Part shown: positions 44,561 to 56,876 of the stretch, piece by piece | How positions within the stretch are numbered: position 1 is the stretch's first letter | How the letters are laid out: the number at the start of each line of letters is the position of its first letter | Notes under the pieces: model-generated | What the model was told of the DNA's origin: nothing | What the model saw: the letters and a program-made list of their open reading frames with translations, nothing else | The model's database searches: none | NCBI GenBank assembly: GCA_024305745.1 | Contig: JAHRBS010000006.1 | Location: forward strand, 2,110,501 to 2,174,500 | Length of the DNA: 64,000 nucleotides | Source: Polyporus tsugae | Taxonomy: Eukaryota > Basidiomycota > Agaricomycetes > Polyporales > Polyporaceae | Direction of reading: 5' to 3' | Program-made: the position numbers and the translations under genes

Positions 44561-45190
44561 TCAGGGTTGAGCAGCCGCGCTACCGCCGCGGTAACGACAG
44601 AACGTTGGTCCAGGTCCATATACAGACGTATGCATGTGCATGTCTGCGTCCGGCCGACCCCCAGCCCATGTAGCTAAGGCTGCTGTCGTCGTCTCTCCCC
44701 GCTCCGCAAGGTTCAGACCATCGTTGTAGTTGCTGAATATCTCTGTCCAGTCTACCTCCAAGTCTCCGCAGGGATTGCCGCTGGTCCCGGGATACGATCC
44801 GATGATCTGCTCGCCACCGCTTAACAGGATCTTGACGGCCTCGATAGACAGTTCCTGGTGCGAGTTCTCAATCTTGACGACCTGTCCTGCATCATCTCTT
44901 ACGAGCCTCAGCAGACCGCCGGCCACGGCCTCCCTGAAGACTTTGCGGGACATCGGCAGCATGGCCGAGTCCGACTCATCGAGGAGGAGATTGATGCGGA
45001 CTCTTGGATCCACCATTACGGACTCGATCAAGTCCGCATCGATCTTGCGTGCTGTCCTCTTAGGCTCGAACTGCGGCGGTCCTGGTGGCTGGGTCGTGCA
45101 GTGCGTGGTTGGTGGTTGGGCGGGATTGCCACTCGTCGGTGCGTCGCCGCTCCAGTTGATGACTGCTTTCGGGTGGAGAGTGTTTTGCAT
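44561..45190 (-). CDS. unrecognised protein, about 210 residues
   Basis: One minus-strand frame from ATG 45190 (MQNTLHPKAVINWSGD) to a stop at 44561. TATAAAAG lies 81 bases upstream, which supports the start. The N-terminal 50 residues are proline-rich and basic at the end (PKRTARKID). The middle looks folded: DLIESVMVDPRVRINLLLDE, VFREAVAGGLLRLVRDDAGQ, LSIEAVKILLSGGEQIIGSYP and VDWTEIFSNYNDG. The last 40 residues are low-complexity and may in reality be intron, so the 3' end is uncertain. I do not recognise the family. No signal peptide or membrane helix. Confidence 0.5.
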   Translation of the reverse strand: MQNTLHPKAVINWSGDAPTSGNPAQPPTTHCTTQPPGPPQFEPKRTARKIDADLIESVMVDPRVRINLLLDESDSAMLPMSRKVFREAVAGGLLRLVRDDAGQVVKIENSHQELSIEAVKILLSGGEQIIGSYPGTSGNPCGDLEVDWTEIFSNYNDGLNLAERGETTTAALATWAGGRPDADMHMHTSVYGPGPTFCRYRGGSAAAQP

Positions 45191-45270
45191 TGTACTTGGT
45201 TGCGCGTGTGGTGATGTGGTGAGTAGAAAAGAGATACTTGAGGCGTTGCGACTGACGGAGATCCCTTGTG

Positions 45271-45278
45271 CTTTTATA
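45271..45278 (-). promoter_or_regulatory. TATA box
   Basis: TATAAAAG on the minus strand, 81 bases upstream of the ATG at 45190. Confidence 0.55.
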
Positions 45279-45760
45279 GGTCGTGGGGTGCGTGGCCGCT
45301 TTGCTGCGGTGGTGAGCCAAAGCGGCCAGTGGCGCGCCTGCAGCTCACGCTTTGCTCGAGGCAATTGTTCATTCTTGCTTTCTGCGAAGCATATCCCTTA
45401 ACGAGCCCTCAAGTGAGTACCGACAGTCACTGTCACCACGCTTCCTGATACCTGATCTACTAGTATAGCATAGTGGAAGCTTAAAGTTAGCATGCTTTTG
45501 TTCGTGTGGCTGTGCCGGACACAAGTTCTGCCATGGCACCGTTGGGCTGCAAAGTTTCAACAGTAGTCAATGACCTAATCCGAATATGAATATGCTGGTT
45601 CAGTACGTAAATCTGCATCTGTCGTCCTTCGCTGAAAGAGGAATCTCTGTCATCGGAGAAGGCACGACCGGCCGACGCCGTTGCTTCTCTCCTCACGGTC
45701 GGCTCACAGGAAACCCGACCCTTCTCTCTTGACTCCTACCATTTGCTGAGACGACTCGTT

Positions 45761-47749
45761 ATGCGCTCTCCCACAGAAGAAATTCGTAAACTGGAGATCA
45801 CCCTCCGCCATTACGAGGACGACTACGAGTCTCAGGCGATCAAAACCGGAAAGCTTCAGGCGGAGATCGTGCAGCTCAAGGCCACCATCGCTTATCTCCA
45901 ACAATGTCTCGAAGAGGAACGAGCGCAACGCAAATCGGAGTCAGCCCCGGCTGAGGTTTGTTTCAGCGTCCAATTATGTTGTGGTGGCCAACTAACTTGT
46001 AAGTACTGTAATCATGCGGATCAGCAACCAACTATGACCGGCGGAGCGCTGGCGTTGAACACTCCGCCAATGTCCGATCGCGGGAGCATCCCCCACCCAT
46101 TCTCGCTTGAAGACAGGATCCAAAGCCTGGAAATAACAGTTTCATCCTTGCCCTTGCGTCCTCGCAATGCCACAGTGGTACGTTGTCTCGATTGTCCCAG
46201 AAGGATGGCGTTCACTGAGTTACTACGAGACGTACCCAAAGAAGCGCAAGATCGCGGCTGATCGCGACCGATCGCACCATCGCCAACCATCGCCCGAAGG
46301 GAAGGCTGGCTCCTCAAATCCTCACAAGAGGGCAAAGTCTATCGTTCACGTCCTGGTACCACCGCTGAGCCCGGGAAAGAGGCGCGCGTTTTCCAGAGCT
46401 CTACTCTCCACTAACGAAGATGGGCTAGTCCGCACGGGTTCTTCAAGCGGCACGATGATCAAGCGCGAGCGAGATGATTCGATCCAGCCTCTCGCGGGGC
46501 GACAGTCCGTAGAGGCAGCTGCACACCGCACACAACACCTTCGCTCACCTTCGCGGGAGTTGTCATACTTGGACCCTCCAATCCCAACTCGTACCACGAA
46601 TGCTGCTCAAATGAGACCCCCAGCGCCTCCAGAGTCATCACTCTTCGTCCACCGCTCATCCTCACTTCGCACGGGTCTAAGAAACGGAACGAGTCGCATA
46701 CAAGGGGGTGGGGAAACGATCAGTAGACCGAGTGGAGATAGTCCTATTCATGACGGACAGGCATCTAACGGGCAGGTGACGCACATTGGCTCGCTTGTGA
46801 TACACTACGTCGGCTCACGAAACCTTCCGCTTTAGCGTGCGATACCATCTCCGGCCACGGAAGCAAAAAATCCTCCACGCGTGCTCCGCCCCCTTCCCCG
46901 CCGATCTGCACAGCTTCGCTCAATGGTATCTGCCCCAGAAAGCTCCGCCATCCGAGCTAGCGCGGACGCAGTCGATCGCCTTTGCGACATTCCATCCTTC
47001 GACGTCAAGGTCTCCGACAAGTCCCTCCTCGACAAAACCGCGAATCGCGCGCAGCTGTCAGTTGTATTGGGCGGCCCAGCGACGAGAACCTGTGTCTCCG
47101 TCAACGATCACAATCTGCTCTATCCCAGCCACGAGTTCCAGCCGTGGCGCCCAAGCAAGCCGGGAAAACCAGGGCTATTCTTGTACCCCAGCCCCGAGGA
47201 GCAATGGCAAGGAGACATACAGACCGTCTTTGTTGCGCTGTATATGGCGAAGTACCGGTACGTTGGTGAGTACAGGCTGACGGCGGCCGAGCCGCTGTCG
47301 CGTGATGAATTCACCGCGTTGGCACCCGCGGTGAGTGTGACCACCTTCGTTTGTGAATGTCTAGCGTATCGCTGCGTGTACTGACTTGAGCGCCATGGCG
47401 ATCGCGTGGTGGGTACACAGGTGAAGCAGAAATGGGCGGGCCATATTGCACAGACGGTGGTGTTCAAGGAGATCCGCGTGCGCATCGCGACGAGGCGGGA
47501 CAAGAGGCGCGAGGCGACCATGCAGGAGGTGATGGCTGTGGCCAACGATACCAAGAACTTCTTTAGAGGGACAGTGACTGCGGAGGACGTCTTGCGGGCA
47601 TACGAGAGCGGGGATGAGGTGAGTCTCCCTGTCGGCTTCATATCATATGTTGTGCTGACTGTCGCGCCTATCAGAGGATGCACCTATGGCGGATGGCGTG
47701 TGTGAGGTTCGATGAAGCCTTCTTGCGAGATTCGGTGGGCAGCCTATGA
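45761..47749 (+). CDS. coiled-coil / DUF6697-like protein, copy A
   Basis: First of two paralogues. The start at 45761 (MRSPTEEIRKLEITLRHYED) leads into a heptad-rich coiled coil of about 55 residues (LQAEIVQLKATIAYLQQCLEEE). A long, basic, serine/proline-rich middle follows, with YYETYPKKRKI and HKRAKSIVHVLVPPLSPGKRR, which look like nuclear-localisation stretches, and SRELSYLDPPIP. The C-terminal domain contains FDVKVSDKSLLDK, GKPGLFLYPSPEEQWQGDIQ, ALYMAKYRYVGEYRL, IRVRIATRRDKRREAT and a last exon MACVRFDEAFLRDSVGSL stopping at 47747-47749. This C-terminal block is the basidiomycete domain I know as DUF6697; function unknown. Copy B (51360) has the same order of parts. Possibly chromatin- or RNA-associated, from the basic regions only. 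Confidence 0.72.
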
Positions 47750-47856
47750 GCCATAGTATATCGGGGGTCAGGTTGGTTTGCGTGTCTCACCCAACGTATT
47801 GTAAGATGGACTATGTCAGCGCGAGAACGTTTTACGGGGTTATATCTGGACTTCCG

Positions 47857-47922
47857 TTGCTCGGTTCTTTTTTTTCTTTTTCTTAAATATACACTACGAA
47901 AAGAAGAAAAAGAACCGAGCAA
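47857..47922. repeat. 16-bp perfect inverted repeat with AT-rich loop
   Basis: TTGCTCGGTTCTTTTT (47857-47872) pairs exactly with 47907-47922 across a 34-base loop made mostly of T-rich then A-rich sequence, so the stem can extend imperfectly. It lies 108 bp past the stop of copy A and upstream of the convergent P450 end. It may shape 3' ends of either gene or be a relic of a small foldback element. Confidence 0.8.
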
Positions 47923-48329
47923 GATGAAGTGACTACTTTTCCCGACAGACTCACGCTTGGGTTAGGTTGGCGACAGGTCGCCTACAGTGCGCAATCTTAT
48001 TTGGATGCGCCTCGCGCATAAACATGGGCCGCTGTCTTCAATCCTTCCATCAACATCGACTTCTGTCGACCCCTGTCAGTGAACCAACGCGAAGTCTGAA
48101 TCATAGTAAAGATTCAAACTGCAGAGGCTGTACTATAGACCTAATATCTCTTTCACAAATTTCCACCAGTCGCTTTTGTCCCAGCAATGGTGCATCGGGC
48201 AACACCACTGTCCGCGCGAAAAATATCCTATACCTGACTCGAACCGTGAGAGGAGATCCGCTATGACGTTATCCGCCAAATTATAACAAAATAGTGTACA
48301 ATATACCCTCCAAATGTTTATCCTCAACT

Positions 48330-50695
48330 TCAGCGAGACGCGAGGCGAACCTTGAGGTTCATCTCAGGCTTCGAGGATTCGTGGCTGGTGACCGGATATG
48401 CAATACCTGCGAAGTTCCAGAAGATCGGCTTATCCGGTGAGAGCTCGAACTGGAAGTTGGACACGAGGGTGGAGAGGACGATCTCTGAGGATCACGATTG
48501 TGTCAGAAGGAGTAACGCGTTAGACAGGAAGCGTGTCGCTCACTCATTTCGAGCTGAGAGAACTTGAAACCGCTGGGTATAATTAACGAGGATAAGTCAG
48601 CCGAGAACGTCATTGAACGGTCGGGAATGAGAGCGCACATGCACGAATGCCCTCTGCTGATGAAAGTCATCCTGTCGCGCATGACGTGTCAGATGTACGC
48701 ATCGCAACACACGCGAAGTACGCAGTACGTACAAGTTGGCATAGATACCGGGGATGCGAGCATCCTCCACGGCCTTGGGCAGAGGCCGCAGCCACCGCTC
48801 CGGCTTCCACTCCCACGCATCCTCGCCCCACAGGGCTTTATTGGTGTTACACCCCCGCAGGTTGAGAAGGATATTCGTCCCCTTGGGGACTGGTACCTCT
48901 GTCATGACGGTGCCGTCGGTGCAGAGTAAGGGTTCAGAGAGCGGGATCACTGTGTCGACCGTCGCCCTGAAAATGACTGGACTGAAGTCGTTAGGAGTAA
49001 GCGATTGAAGAGCAACTCACTCTCTGGCACTGATATTTACCGGAGCATGCCTGAGCGCGTCTCAGTGCTCAGTCGCAGAGCATAGGATGGAAGGCCGGAG
49101 GAAAGGCTTACAGGCGGAGCGTCTCGCGACAGACCGCGTCAAGGTATGGCAAAGCGCATAGCTCGTCATACGGGATATCCCTGCCGTACTGCTCTTGAGC
49201 CTCACGCAACTCAGTGCGGAGTTTCTCTTGCACGTCTGGACTCAGGCAAGGGAGATGCAAGACCCGAGAGAGCGCGTTTGATGTGGTGTCCACGCCAGCT
49301 AAGATGAATGTTCTAGGTTCGCACCCAGTCAAGGGTCAGTCGAAGCTGGCGAGATGCGAAACACATTCAAGCCACGTACCCCATCTGCGAAAGGACCTCT
49401 TCTTCGGGGAGCTTATCTTCCTCGGATGCCTTCATGTTCTCCCTCACTATCGAAGTCATCACGGTAAGGATATGATCATCCGACAAGATAGCATATACGA
49501 CCGGGGACTCACACAGAACGCTCATGATGTCTTTCCCTTCTCCCACCGAATGCAAAAGTTCTGTGTCGCCCCGCTCGATCGCGACCTTCTTCGCGAGATA
49601 TATATCTCTCGCCGCTTTGCTCAGGGTATCCGTGAGGTTCTTCAGACGCTGGATTCTCGGGATAGGAAAGAGGTGAAGAAGGAAACGACGGAACCAGGGT
49701 GGACCGAGATATGGCAAGAATGGGGCGAGTTCTCGAACCACTGGCGTGTCATTCATTGCGGGCCTAGAAAGAGTGCCACGTGAGATTAGTTGATCCCATG
49801 CGGACGGCGACAGGAGGTACATGGAATACGAACTTCAATGCCTTGACAGTTTCCGCAAACTCATTCCGGGACTCGGACACCAGGGTGTCGAAGGAATAGC
49901 CGAGGCCACCCCGACCGACGAGCTCGAGTGCGGCGCGTCCCATCCATGCGAGGACGTCGAGGTCCTTAGGCTCGTCCTTGACTTGAGACCCAATGGCTAT
50001 CCGAAGCTACGTTGGTGGAACCATCAGAGAAAGTTGCAAGCACCGATTGGGGAAGCATCTTACTCTATCGGCGACGTGGTAAAACAGAGGCGTCAAATTG
50101 CGCATGTGTGCTCCCGAGAACACCGGGTTTAGCATCTTGCGCTGCTTCTTGTGAGCGGGGCCGTGCGTTGCCAATAAACCCGGGCCAAGGAGCAGGCCAA
50201 GCGCGCTGTCCAAACGTCAGGACTTCCGATGTGATGTGGGACGCCGGAAAATTAACAAACCACTCTGTTCTCTCTCCCCGGTAGAAGCTGTCCTGGTCCT
50301 TGACATAGATGCTATGCATCGCCTTCGGGTCGTAGACGTGCAACATTCTCGACTGTACAATGTGTTAAATACCAGTCCAGGAATTTCAAGCGGTGAAGGA
50401 ACCTACGCCGTAGAAACCGAGGCACTTGGCGAGCGGGCCATAAGTCTGGACGAAGTCATCGACGAACTTCCAACCATTATGGTTAAAGAGCTGGAACAAG
50501 TTCCCTATCGCCACCGTTTCGAGTCAGCCTTCATGTTCTTCAATGGACGTCGGTATCTGATGCACCTGAAACGATCGACCCTGACGGAGGGCCGGGTATT
50601 TTGTCCAACGGAGAGCTCACGAAGTAGTTCCGTACGAGACGCCACATAAAGTAGAGGACAAGACCCGACGCGGCTAGCACCGTAAGGTGCGTCAT
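48330..50695 (-). CDS. cytochrome P450 of a different family
   Basis: A many-exon P450 unrelated in detail to the block at 2.7-39.8 kb. The start at 50695 (MTHLTVLAASGLVLYFMW) is a membrane anchor; the hinge is KIPGPPSGSIVSG. Then FQLFNHNGWKFVDDF, HVYDPKAMHSIYVKDQDSFY, GPGLLATHGPAHKKQRKMLN (helix C), LAGVDTTSNALSR (I-helix), VCRETLRL (ExxR), WKPERW and the heme loop FISRGHSCIGFKFSQLEM. The loop is split by an intron whose removal restores the glycine after the cysteine. It ends KPEMNLKVRLASR with TGA at 48330-48332. All key residues are present. The HGPAHKKQRKMLNPVF and LAGVDTT style is that of large basidiomycete P450 families expanded in detoxification and secondary metabolism; I cannot give the CYP number or substrate. 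Confidence 0.88.
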
Positions 50696-51359
50696 AGGGG
50701 AGATAATGATAGGTGAAGAATGTGAGAGGAGGCTCTGAGGGTATGTATGAACCACAGCTCGACTTAGATTCTGTCAAGGTTAGAGACATAGGGTGACGGA
50801 CCGATGAGGCATCCACTTTACGTGCACGGGCATCATGTCCCGGATTCCGTCGGCAAGAGGTAGGCCCTTGTGTAGTGTTGCGATCCCACGATGGTGCATC
50901 CACGACAGTCAATAAAGGAAAGAATAAAACAGGAGTCACCAGGGCAGTGCTTCTCAAGGAGTGCACGCTATGTGCACGCAAAATCGCCGAGGCGGCGCGG
51001 CTGAGGTGCCAGCGAGCTCGTAGGCTTGTTTTCTGCTATGATTCGATGCTGCCGCCTTGCAAGGCATTTCGCTAGCACCAACGAGAAGTGTCAGTCTGTT
51101 CGCCTCTGTGATTCTGTGTCCAAGATAGTGTTGAACGGCATACCGTTGAGCAGTCCGCTAGTACCAACGGTAGTCGTGACGAACTTGACCGACGGAACTC
51201 GGCGCTAGATTCATGGTTCACGGGCGCCAATGCAGCCACATGCCACCGCAGCACGCACTAGTACTTAAGCAGTAACTTATACCAGCTCGGCGGCTCTCGT
51301 TCACCAACGCCCTCAAGTTCACCTCAGCCTAGCTCCTCACAGGCCTCCGTCCAATCGAT
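50696..51359. other. divergent promoter region
   Basis: About 660 bp between the P450 and the plus-strand copy B. No gene recognised; presumably promoters of both. Confidence 0.4.
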
Positions 51360-53421
51360 ATGACCGATCCCGGTGAAGATATCCAGGAGCTGAAATTGAT
51401 ACTTCAGCACTACAAAGAGGAGTATGGACGAGAGATTCAGCGGCTGCGCGACGACAACGTCCAGCTCAAGGCGAGGGTCGCCTACTTGCACCAGAAGGTC
51501 GATAAGCAGTCCGAGGAGCTGTTGAGACAGGCCTCGACGACCGGTAACTCCGAAAGTGGTCCTTCTGCGACGCGACCACAGCCTGACCCTGTAGTCCGGC
51601 CTAGCAATGTAAGCCGCTCTGTATCCCTTCAGCATTGCCATGATGACGACGGCACATTCACAGTTGACAGGGGAGCCCTCAATAAGTCATATACCGTCCA
51701 AATTGCACACGCCCCCTCTATCGAGTGCTGGGAGCACTCACGATCCACTTGTCGTTCACGACAGTGATGAAGATATAGGGGTGGAAGATTCGGATGTGCA
51801 ACATATTCATCCTCGCCCCGGGCCAGCAGTACGCAACCGCAGCATATCACAAGGATCATTTTCGTGACATACATTGCACAGGAACCATCCAAGAGGCGCA
51901 ACTCATCGCCAGAACGCAAACATATACTGGACCTCCTTCCGAGCCCTAGTTCCCCGATCAAGGACAAGGGCAAACAACCTGCATTCAAGAAGCGCAAATG
52001 CGATGTGTTCGTCCTGGTCCCATCGGAGCGAAAGCATTCAGTCAAGACCTCTCCAACTTCACCAAAGTTAGAGAGGAAACATGTCCCTTTCTCCCCTCCG
52101 AGACAACAGCTCTACGATCCTTGGGATGATTCGTCTGACTCATCGTTGACGAGCCTCTCCGACTACAACGACGACGACGATTCGTATCCTCCGAGTCGTC
52201 GTCCCGGCCCTGCCACTCTATCGAGAGAGCAAACCACTTCCAAGGGGCCGTTGCGTGTTGCGCAAAGACCTAGGTCTTCCGAGAGAGAGCTGACCTACTT
52301 CGATTCGCCCATTCCCATGCCGATGGAACTGGACGACGGCCGGGACTCGACATATGTCCCTTCGAGGCGGGCATCTCCTGTTCCGCCCACATCCGCAAGG
52401 GGCCCTTCACGAACGAACTCTTCTCAGAAGGTGGAGGCGCAGCCGAAGCCTCCGGCGCTGTCCAGCCCAGTGCGGTCAGCCACGATCTCCGGAAAGGTGA
52501 GGACCCCCACTCTACCTCTCGTGCCTCTCTGCTGAGGTCAACGTCACGATGCAGTCCTCTCCCACTCGTCCAGTACCCGGGCCCAGCACCCAACAACATC
52601 TGCCACAGGCTTCCCCGCCCCAACGACGTGTAACACTGCACGTCTCTCCCCCCTCCCCTGTCGCCGCGCCGCTGGATCGCTTGTCCGGGCTCACGCGCTT
52701 CGACGTGCACGTCGCCGACCCTGCCATCCTCCGGCCCTTCGTCAGCCGCAAGCGCTTTTCGGAGCTCCTTGGAGGGAGCACGATGCGGATGTGCGTGCCC
52801 TTGGGAGGGCGCAACTTCCTCTTCCCGACGCTCAAGCAGAACCCGCGCCTCCCCTCCGATGTCGGCCTGCCTGGGCTCCTGCTCCGCGCGAATATCGAGG
52901 CCGAGTGGAAGGGGGATGTGCAGACGGTCCTCGTGGGGCTGCGGGGCGCAGAGTACAAGTACGTGGGGGAGTACAGGCTGACACGTGGGGAGCGGCTGTC
53001 CGTGGACGAGTACAGGGCACTGTCGGGTCCGGTGAGCGTTGTTCGCGGCGATCTTCGAGTCATGATGGTGATGGGGGCTGATGTCGCGCTTCGGGACAGC
53101 TCCGCCGAAAGTGGGCGAATGGCGTCGTGAACAAGTCGAAGTTCAAGGACATTCGCGTGCGGATCCGGACGCGGCGCCAGCATAACCGCGAGGCGACTGT
53201 GGAGGAGATCGCGCTGGCCCTCGCGGACAAGGACAACAAGTGGGAGGTCTCGGAAGAGGACATCATGCAAGCATACCAGAGCGGGCAGGAAGTGAGTTGC
53301 GATATCCCCTTTTTCAGCCACTCGCTAAGTGTGGATCGGTGTTCAGCGGTTGCTTGTGTGGCGTATGCAGTGTGTGGGATTTGACGAGGCATTCCTTGCT
53401 GATCTTGTAAGCAAACTATGA
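51360..53421 (+). CDS. coiled-coil / DUF6697-like protein, copy B
   Basis: Paralogue of the gene at 45761. It begins MTDPGEDIQELKLILQHYKE with a coiled coil (LRDDNVQLKARVAYLHQKVDKQ), then KPTF-type basic pieces (FKKRKCDVFVLVPSERKHS), an acidic/serine stretch (DSSDSSLTSLSDYNDDDD), and SERELTYFDSPIPMPMEL, which matches SRELSYLDPPIP of copy A. The C-terminal domain has FDVHVADPAILRPFVSRKRF, GLPGLLLRANIEAEWKGDVQ, GAEYKYVGEYRLTRGERL, FKDIRVRIRTRRQHNREAT and ends CVGFDEAFLADLVSKL at 53419-53421. Intron positions near the end match copy A. Same direction as copy A, with the P450 gene between them, so the pair arose by local duplication. Function unknown. Confidence 0.75.
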
Positions 53422-56400
53422 CGCCGGGAATGTTTCGACCTAGGTGCGTTTTGGTTTGGAAATATTTGTATGATAGGAGTACGTTCCGGGATGGTTACCA
53501 GTGACTATGCGCACATCTTCCCAAAGCTATGAAGATCCTCGTTCCGCGTCCAGGCATGTAAAGGGTTGTAGCGTTGTTCTGACCTCACTTCAAGCCTGTG
53601 TACAAGGTCCAACATACCCATAATGAACCTGCGCCACGTATGGGAAGTAACGTCACGACCCAGCGCAGACGCGAAGTTAACTGCCAATTGGTGGGAAACC
53701 TATCCATTCGGCGCTGGGAAGACCAGCATGGCGCGACGTTCCATTCCATGCGACATTAACCCAAATCGTGGCGCCAGAGGTGGTTCCAGCATCTGGCGTA
53801 GTCCAAGAATGGTACCCTTGTGCCCTCAACTGTACATCGAGCAGGGAACTGTTCGACCGTCAGCTCTCGACGTTCACGCTCCTGAGTACACCAAATCTTT
53901 CGTAGACTCTAGTCCGATCCTGCACAATGGATGGGGGCAAAGCCTTATACCAGATCATGTTCTCCGCGGTCGGTCACCGTGTTTCCATCGAGAAGGGCGG
54001 TTGCTTGTCGGCGCCGGCCCTCAACTAGATCGGGCTGCGGCGGCAAACTTGGTATAGTAGCCAATAGATAGTCTTCGGGAGAGTGCGGTATCCAGGATGA
54101 TAAAGGTCGACTCCGGTGGAATTATCCAGCCATATGCATAACCCCACTCGGAGTGGCAACGGTTCGTCGCCTCGTCGCTCGGCTAAAAGTAAAACGGTGA
54201 CTCGCCCTTACTAAACAGCACATATATACGGAACGAGATGGCGAGGGTGCATGGCAGGTTGAACCTCACCGCGATCCAATGCGTCGCCGAATCCAGGTGT
54301 CAGCGGCGTTGAACGCCATTTTCCCATGCCCATTGGCAGGCAAACCTCGATATGTCAAAATTTGAAACAACTAATATAGGATGAGGTATTATCTTGAACT
54401 CAAAAAAGTATGCCTCCATGAGGACCAGTATAGCGGATCCGAGACGTGTGGTGGTTCTTGCAAAAAGAAAATGACATGAGGCACCCCGGCCGACGCGGCA
54501 TTTGCCGGAGGCTACATCCATCGGCGGCTGAGTTCCTTGACGTTGACAACACCCATCTCCTTCCCCGCCTCACCATACAACTTCCAACTTGAATGCTACG
54601 AGACGTTTGTCTGACACTCGCCCCCAAATAACGCGACTCCTTGTGCGAAAGTGCGGGCAACTTTCCCCCGATTCTGAGATCCGGTTCGCCGTGGGTCTCC
54701 ACTCTCAGGCTTCCTCCATGCTCTCGATGCACGCTCCGAACGCCTTACTTCTGTCGTTTGTGGCCAATCCATATGGCAGCAACGTTTCAGATTATGTCAT
54801 GCGTTGCTGCCTACATCGCGAAGATTTGGAAATGCCGCATTGCTGCGGTCGTGGAGACCGCCCGGCGCCGACGTTTTCCAGTCAATTCTTTCAAGATCCT
54901 TCCGCAGAACAGGTGACTCGGCCTACTTGGCCTCATTTCCAAAGGTTAGTTGCAATGTTATAACGCGTGGCTAGAAGTCTTCTCACGATGATGGACAGAA
55001 GTTCGTGAAGATTTCTTCAGCATCTGAGCATGTTCAGATGCGAACTTGATATGACGCCGCCGCACGGCGCAGAAAGTTTCGCCTCCCGGGTTGTTCAATC
55101 ATACGCCATTTGGTTCTATTCAATCTGCTGTATCATCTGGACGCGTTCTGGAAACCTTCGGAATGTCGGCGCGGAGTCTAGTCATTACTTTGGCCGTCCT
55201 ATGCCGTGATCTACGATTTCCACTGATACTAAATGTTGTCCCCCTGACTTCTTCCTCCATTCCCACAAGGCGTCCTTGACCCTCGCAGGCGCTCTAACCA
55301 TCTTGAAACACGCCGTCCTATTAAATAGTGATAGGTCGAGCTCCCAGCAATTCTCCGTCAAGCACAGCTTTCCCGTCTGTGGCCTCAGTCCAGTGCGTTA
55401 CCGCAGCAATCTTCTTCATAGACGGAATCTATACCTCGTCTGCCTTTAGCGTTGCTCATCCTCCGCTCCTCCCGGCGCCGCGAGCTTCTCATCCATCAGC
55501 TTCCTCCCGCGAGGGTGACTCCATCGGCGCCAAGGAGGCCGCACCGGCAGGCGAAGGCATCGCACCTGCCGCCTCCGGCGTGTGGTCTTCCCCTGAATGC
55601 CGTCCATCGCCGCATGACACGCTGGATAGACTCTCCAGGCATCCCCTCCTCCGTCCGCTTTGTGGCACTCGCCCCGGTCCTCGTCGCCGCCACTCCATGC
55701 TGCTACGTGCGTCTACAGGATCCTGCCTCGCCTGCGCTTCAACGTTTAGCCTGCGGCGTCCCCGCACGCAGGCGGGCTGTGCAGTCGCCCGAGTTGTGTG
55801 CGATGTGTGACCCTGTTCCGTTGTCACTTGTGTGCGCACACGCTGGATCGAGGGCGTATCGTGTCACCCCGCCACCGCTACAAGGTTCCAGTCCCCCGGG
55901 GTCCCCCAGCTGCATCCGGCCAGTACTCGGTGCCCGGACGATTTTTCACCCACTCCTCCATCTCCGCATGTCCTACATGGGGCTGCTTCCATCTCAGATC
56001 CCACAGGATCCCCCCAGGCACCTCGGAAGGCCAATATGTAGTAGTAGATGCAGCGTGGCGGGAGGAAGCGAGGAGAACATGTCAGGGTATTCGGTTTTTC
56101 CCCTTATCCAGGATCCCCAGCGTCCATTGGCACACATCTCTCATGGATTTAGTTCCGGGATAGACGACTGCACAGCCGCGCTGATTACTACATAGTTGGG
56201 GCGGGCGGTGCGGTTGCACGAAAGATTTTCGAGATTGGGATGTAAGATTGGCCCGCGCTGGGCGCGATTGTTCCCCTTTGTCCGCTGACTCCGCTCTTTC
56301 AGCGTTCGCCCTGCTTTGCGTGGCATAGACACCGAGATACATACATAGATCGCGACGATTGCAAATGGACCACAATAGGCGCAGTGCATTTAACCCCGTC

Positions 56401-56876
56401 GGAGCGCCTGCAGCGCACACGCGCCAGCTTGTTCGACTTGGCCACGGGTGCAGACGGGGGTAGTATGTTTCGGTCAGATGCTGGACGCCGGGAGCCAAGA
56501 GTGAAGCGAAACGGAGATTACATTGTGAATGTGAGCGTATTAGAGTTACACTGCGTTGCGACGTGTCTATGGATTGGAGAATGCGGAAGACCGGGTCTCG
56601 GGACGGCTAGAGGATACAACATGTTGCAGCGACGAAAACTGAAAAAAAAAAACAATTACACATTAAAGGGTCTCACGAGGAGGATGAGACAAGACGGGGC
56701 GAGAAGTGTAGATTGTGAGAGAGGAAATGGAGAAGTGACGAGTCCAGACAAAGCATCGCGAGAGATACGTGGCAGATTATGAGACGCAGATAACTCGAAC
56801 AAGAAAGCAAGATCCGGGAGCACCACCGCGCAGATGACCGTCCCTTTGAAACCCAAGATAAAGATACCGCAGATTA
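53422..56876. other. long intergenic region without a recognisable gene
   Basis: About 3.5 kb in which I see no defendable gene. Long frames at 54.6-55.0 kb and 55.3-56.2 kb are arginine-, proline- and serine-rich, overlap on both strands and have no family signature, as expected of GC-rich non-coding DNA. A run of twelve As lies near 56640. Confidence 0.4.

Noticed and set aside
45761..47749. Copy A as a transposon-derived protein
   Set aside because: No transposase or integrase motif, terminal repeats or target duplications were found; the intron pattern matches copy B, pointing to ordinary gene duplication.
55452..56195. 247-codon plus-strand frame
   Set aside because: Composition is typical of non-coding GC-rich sequence, several overlapping frames exist on both strands, and no domain or splice logic is visible.
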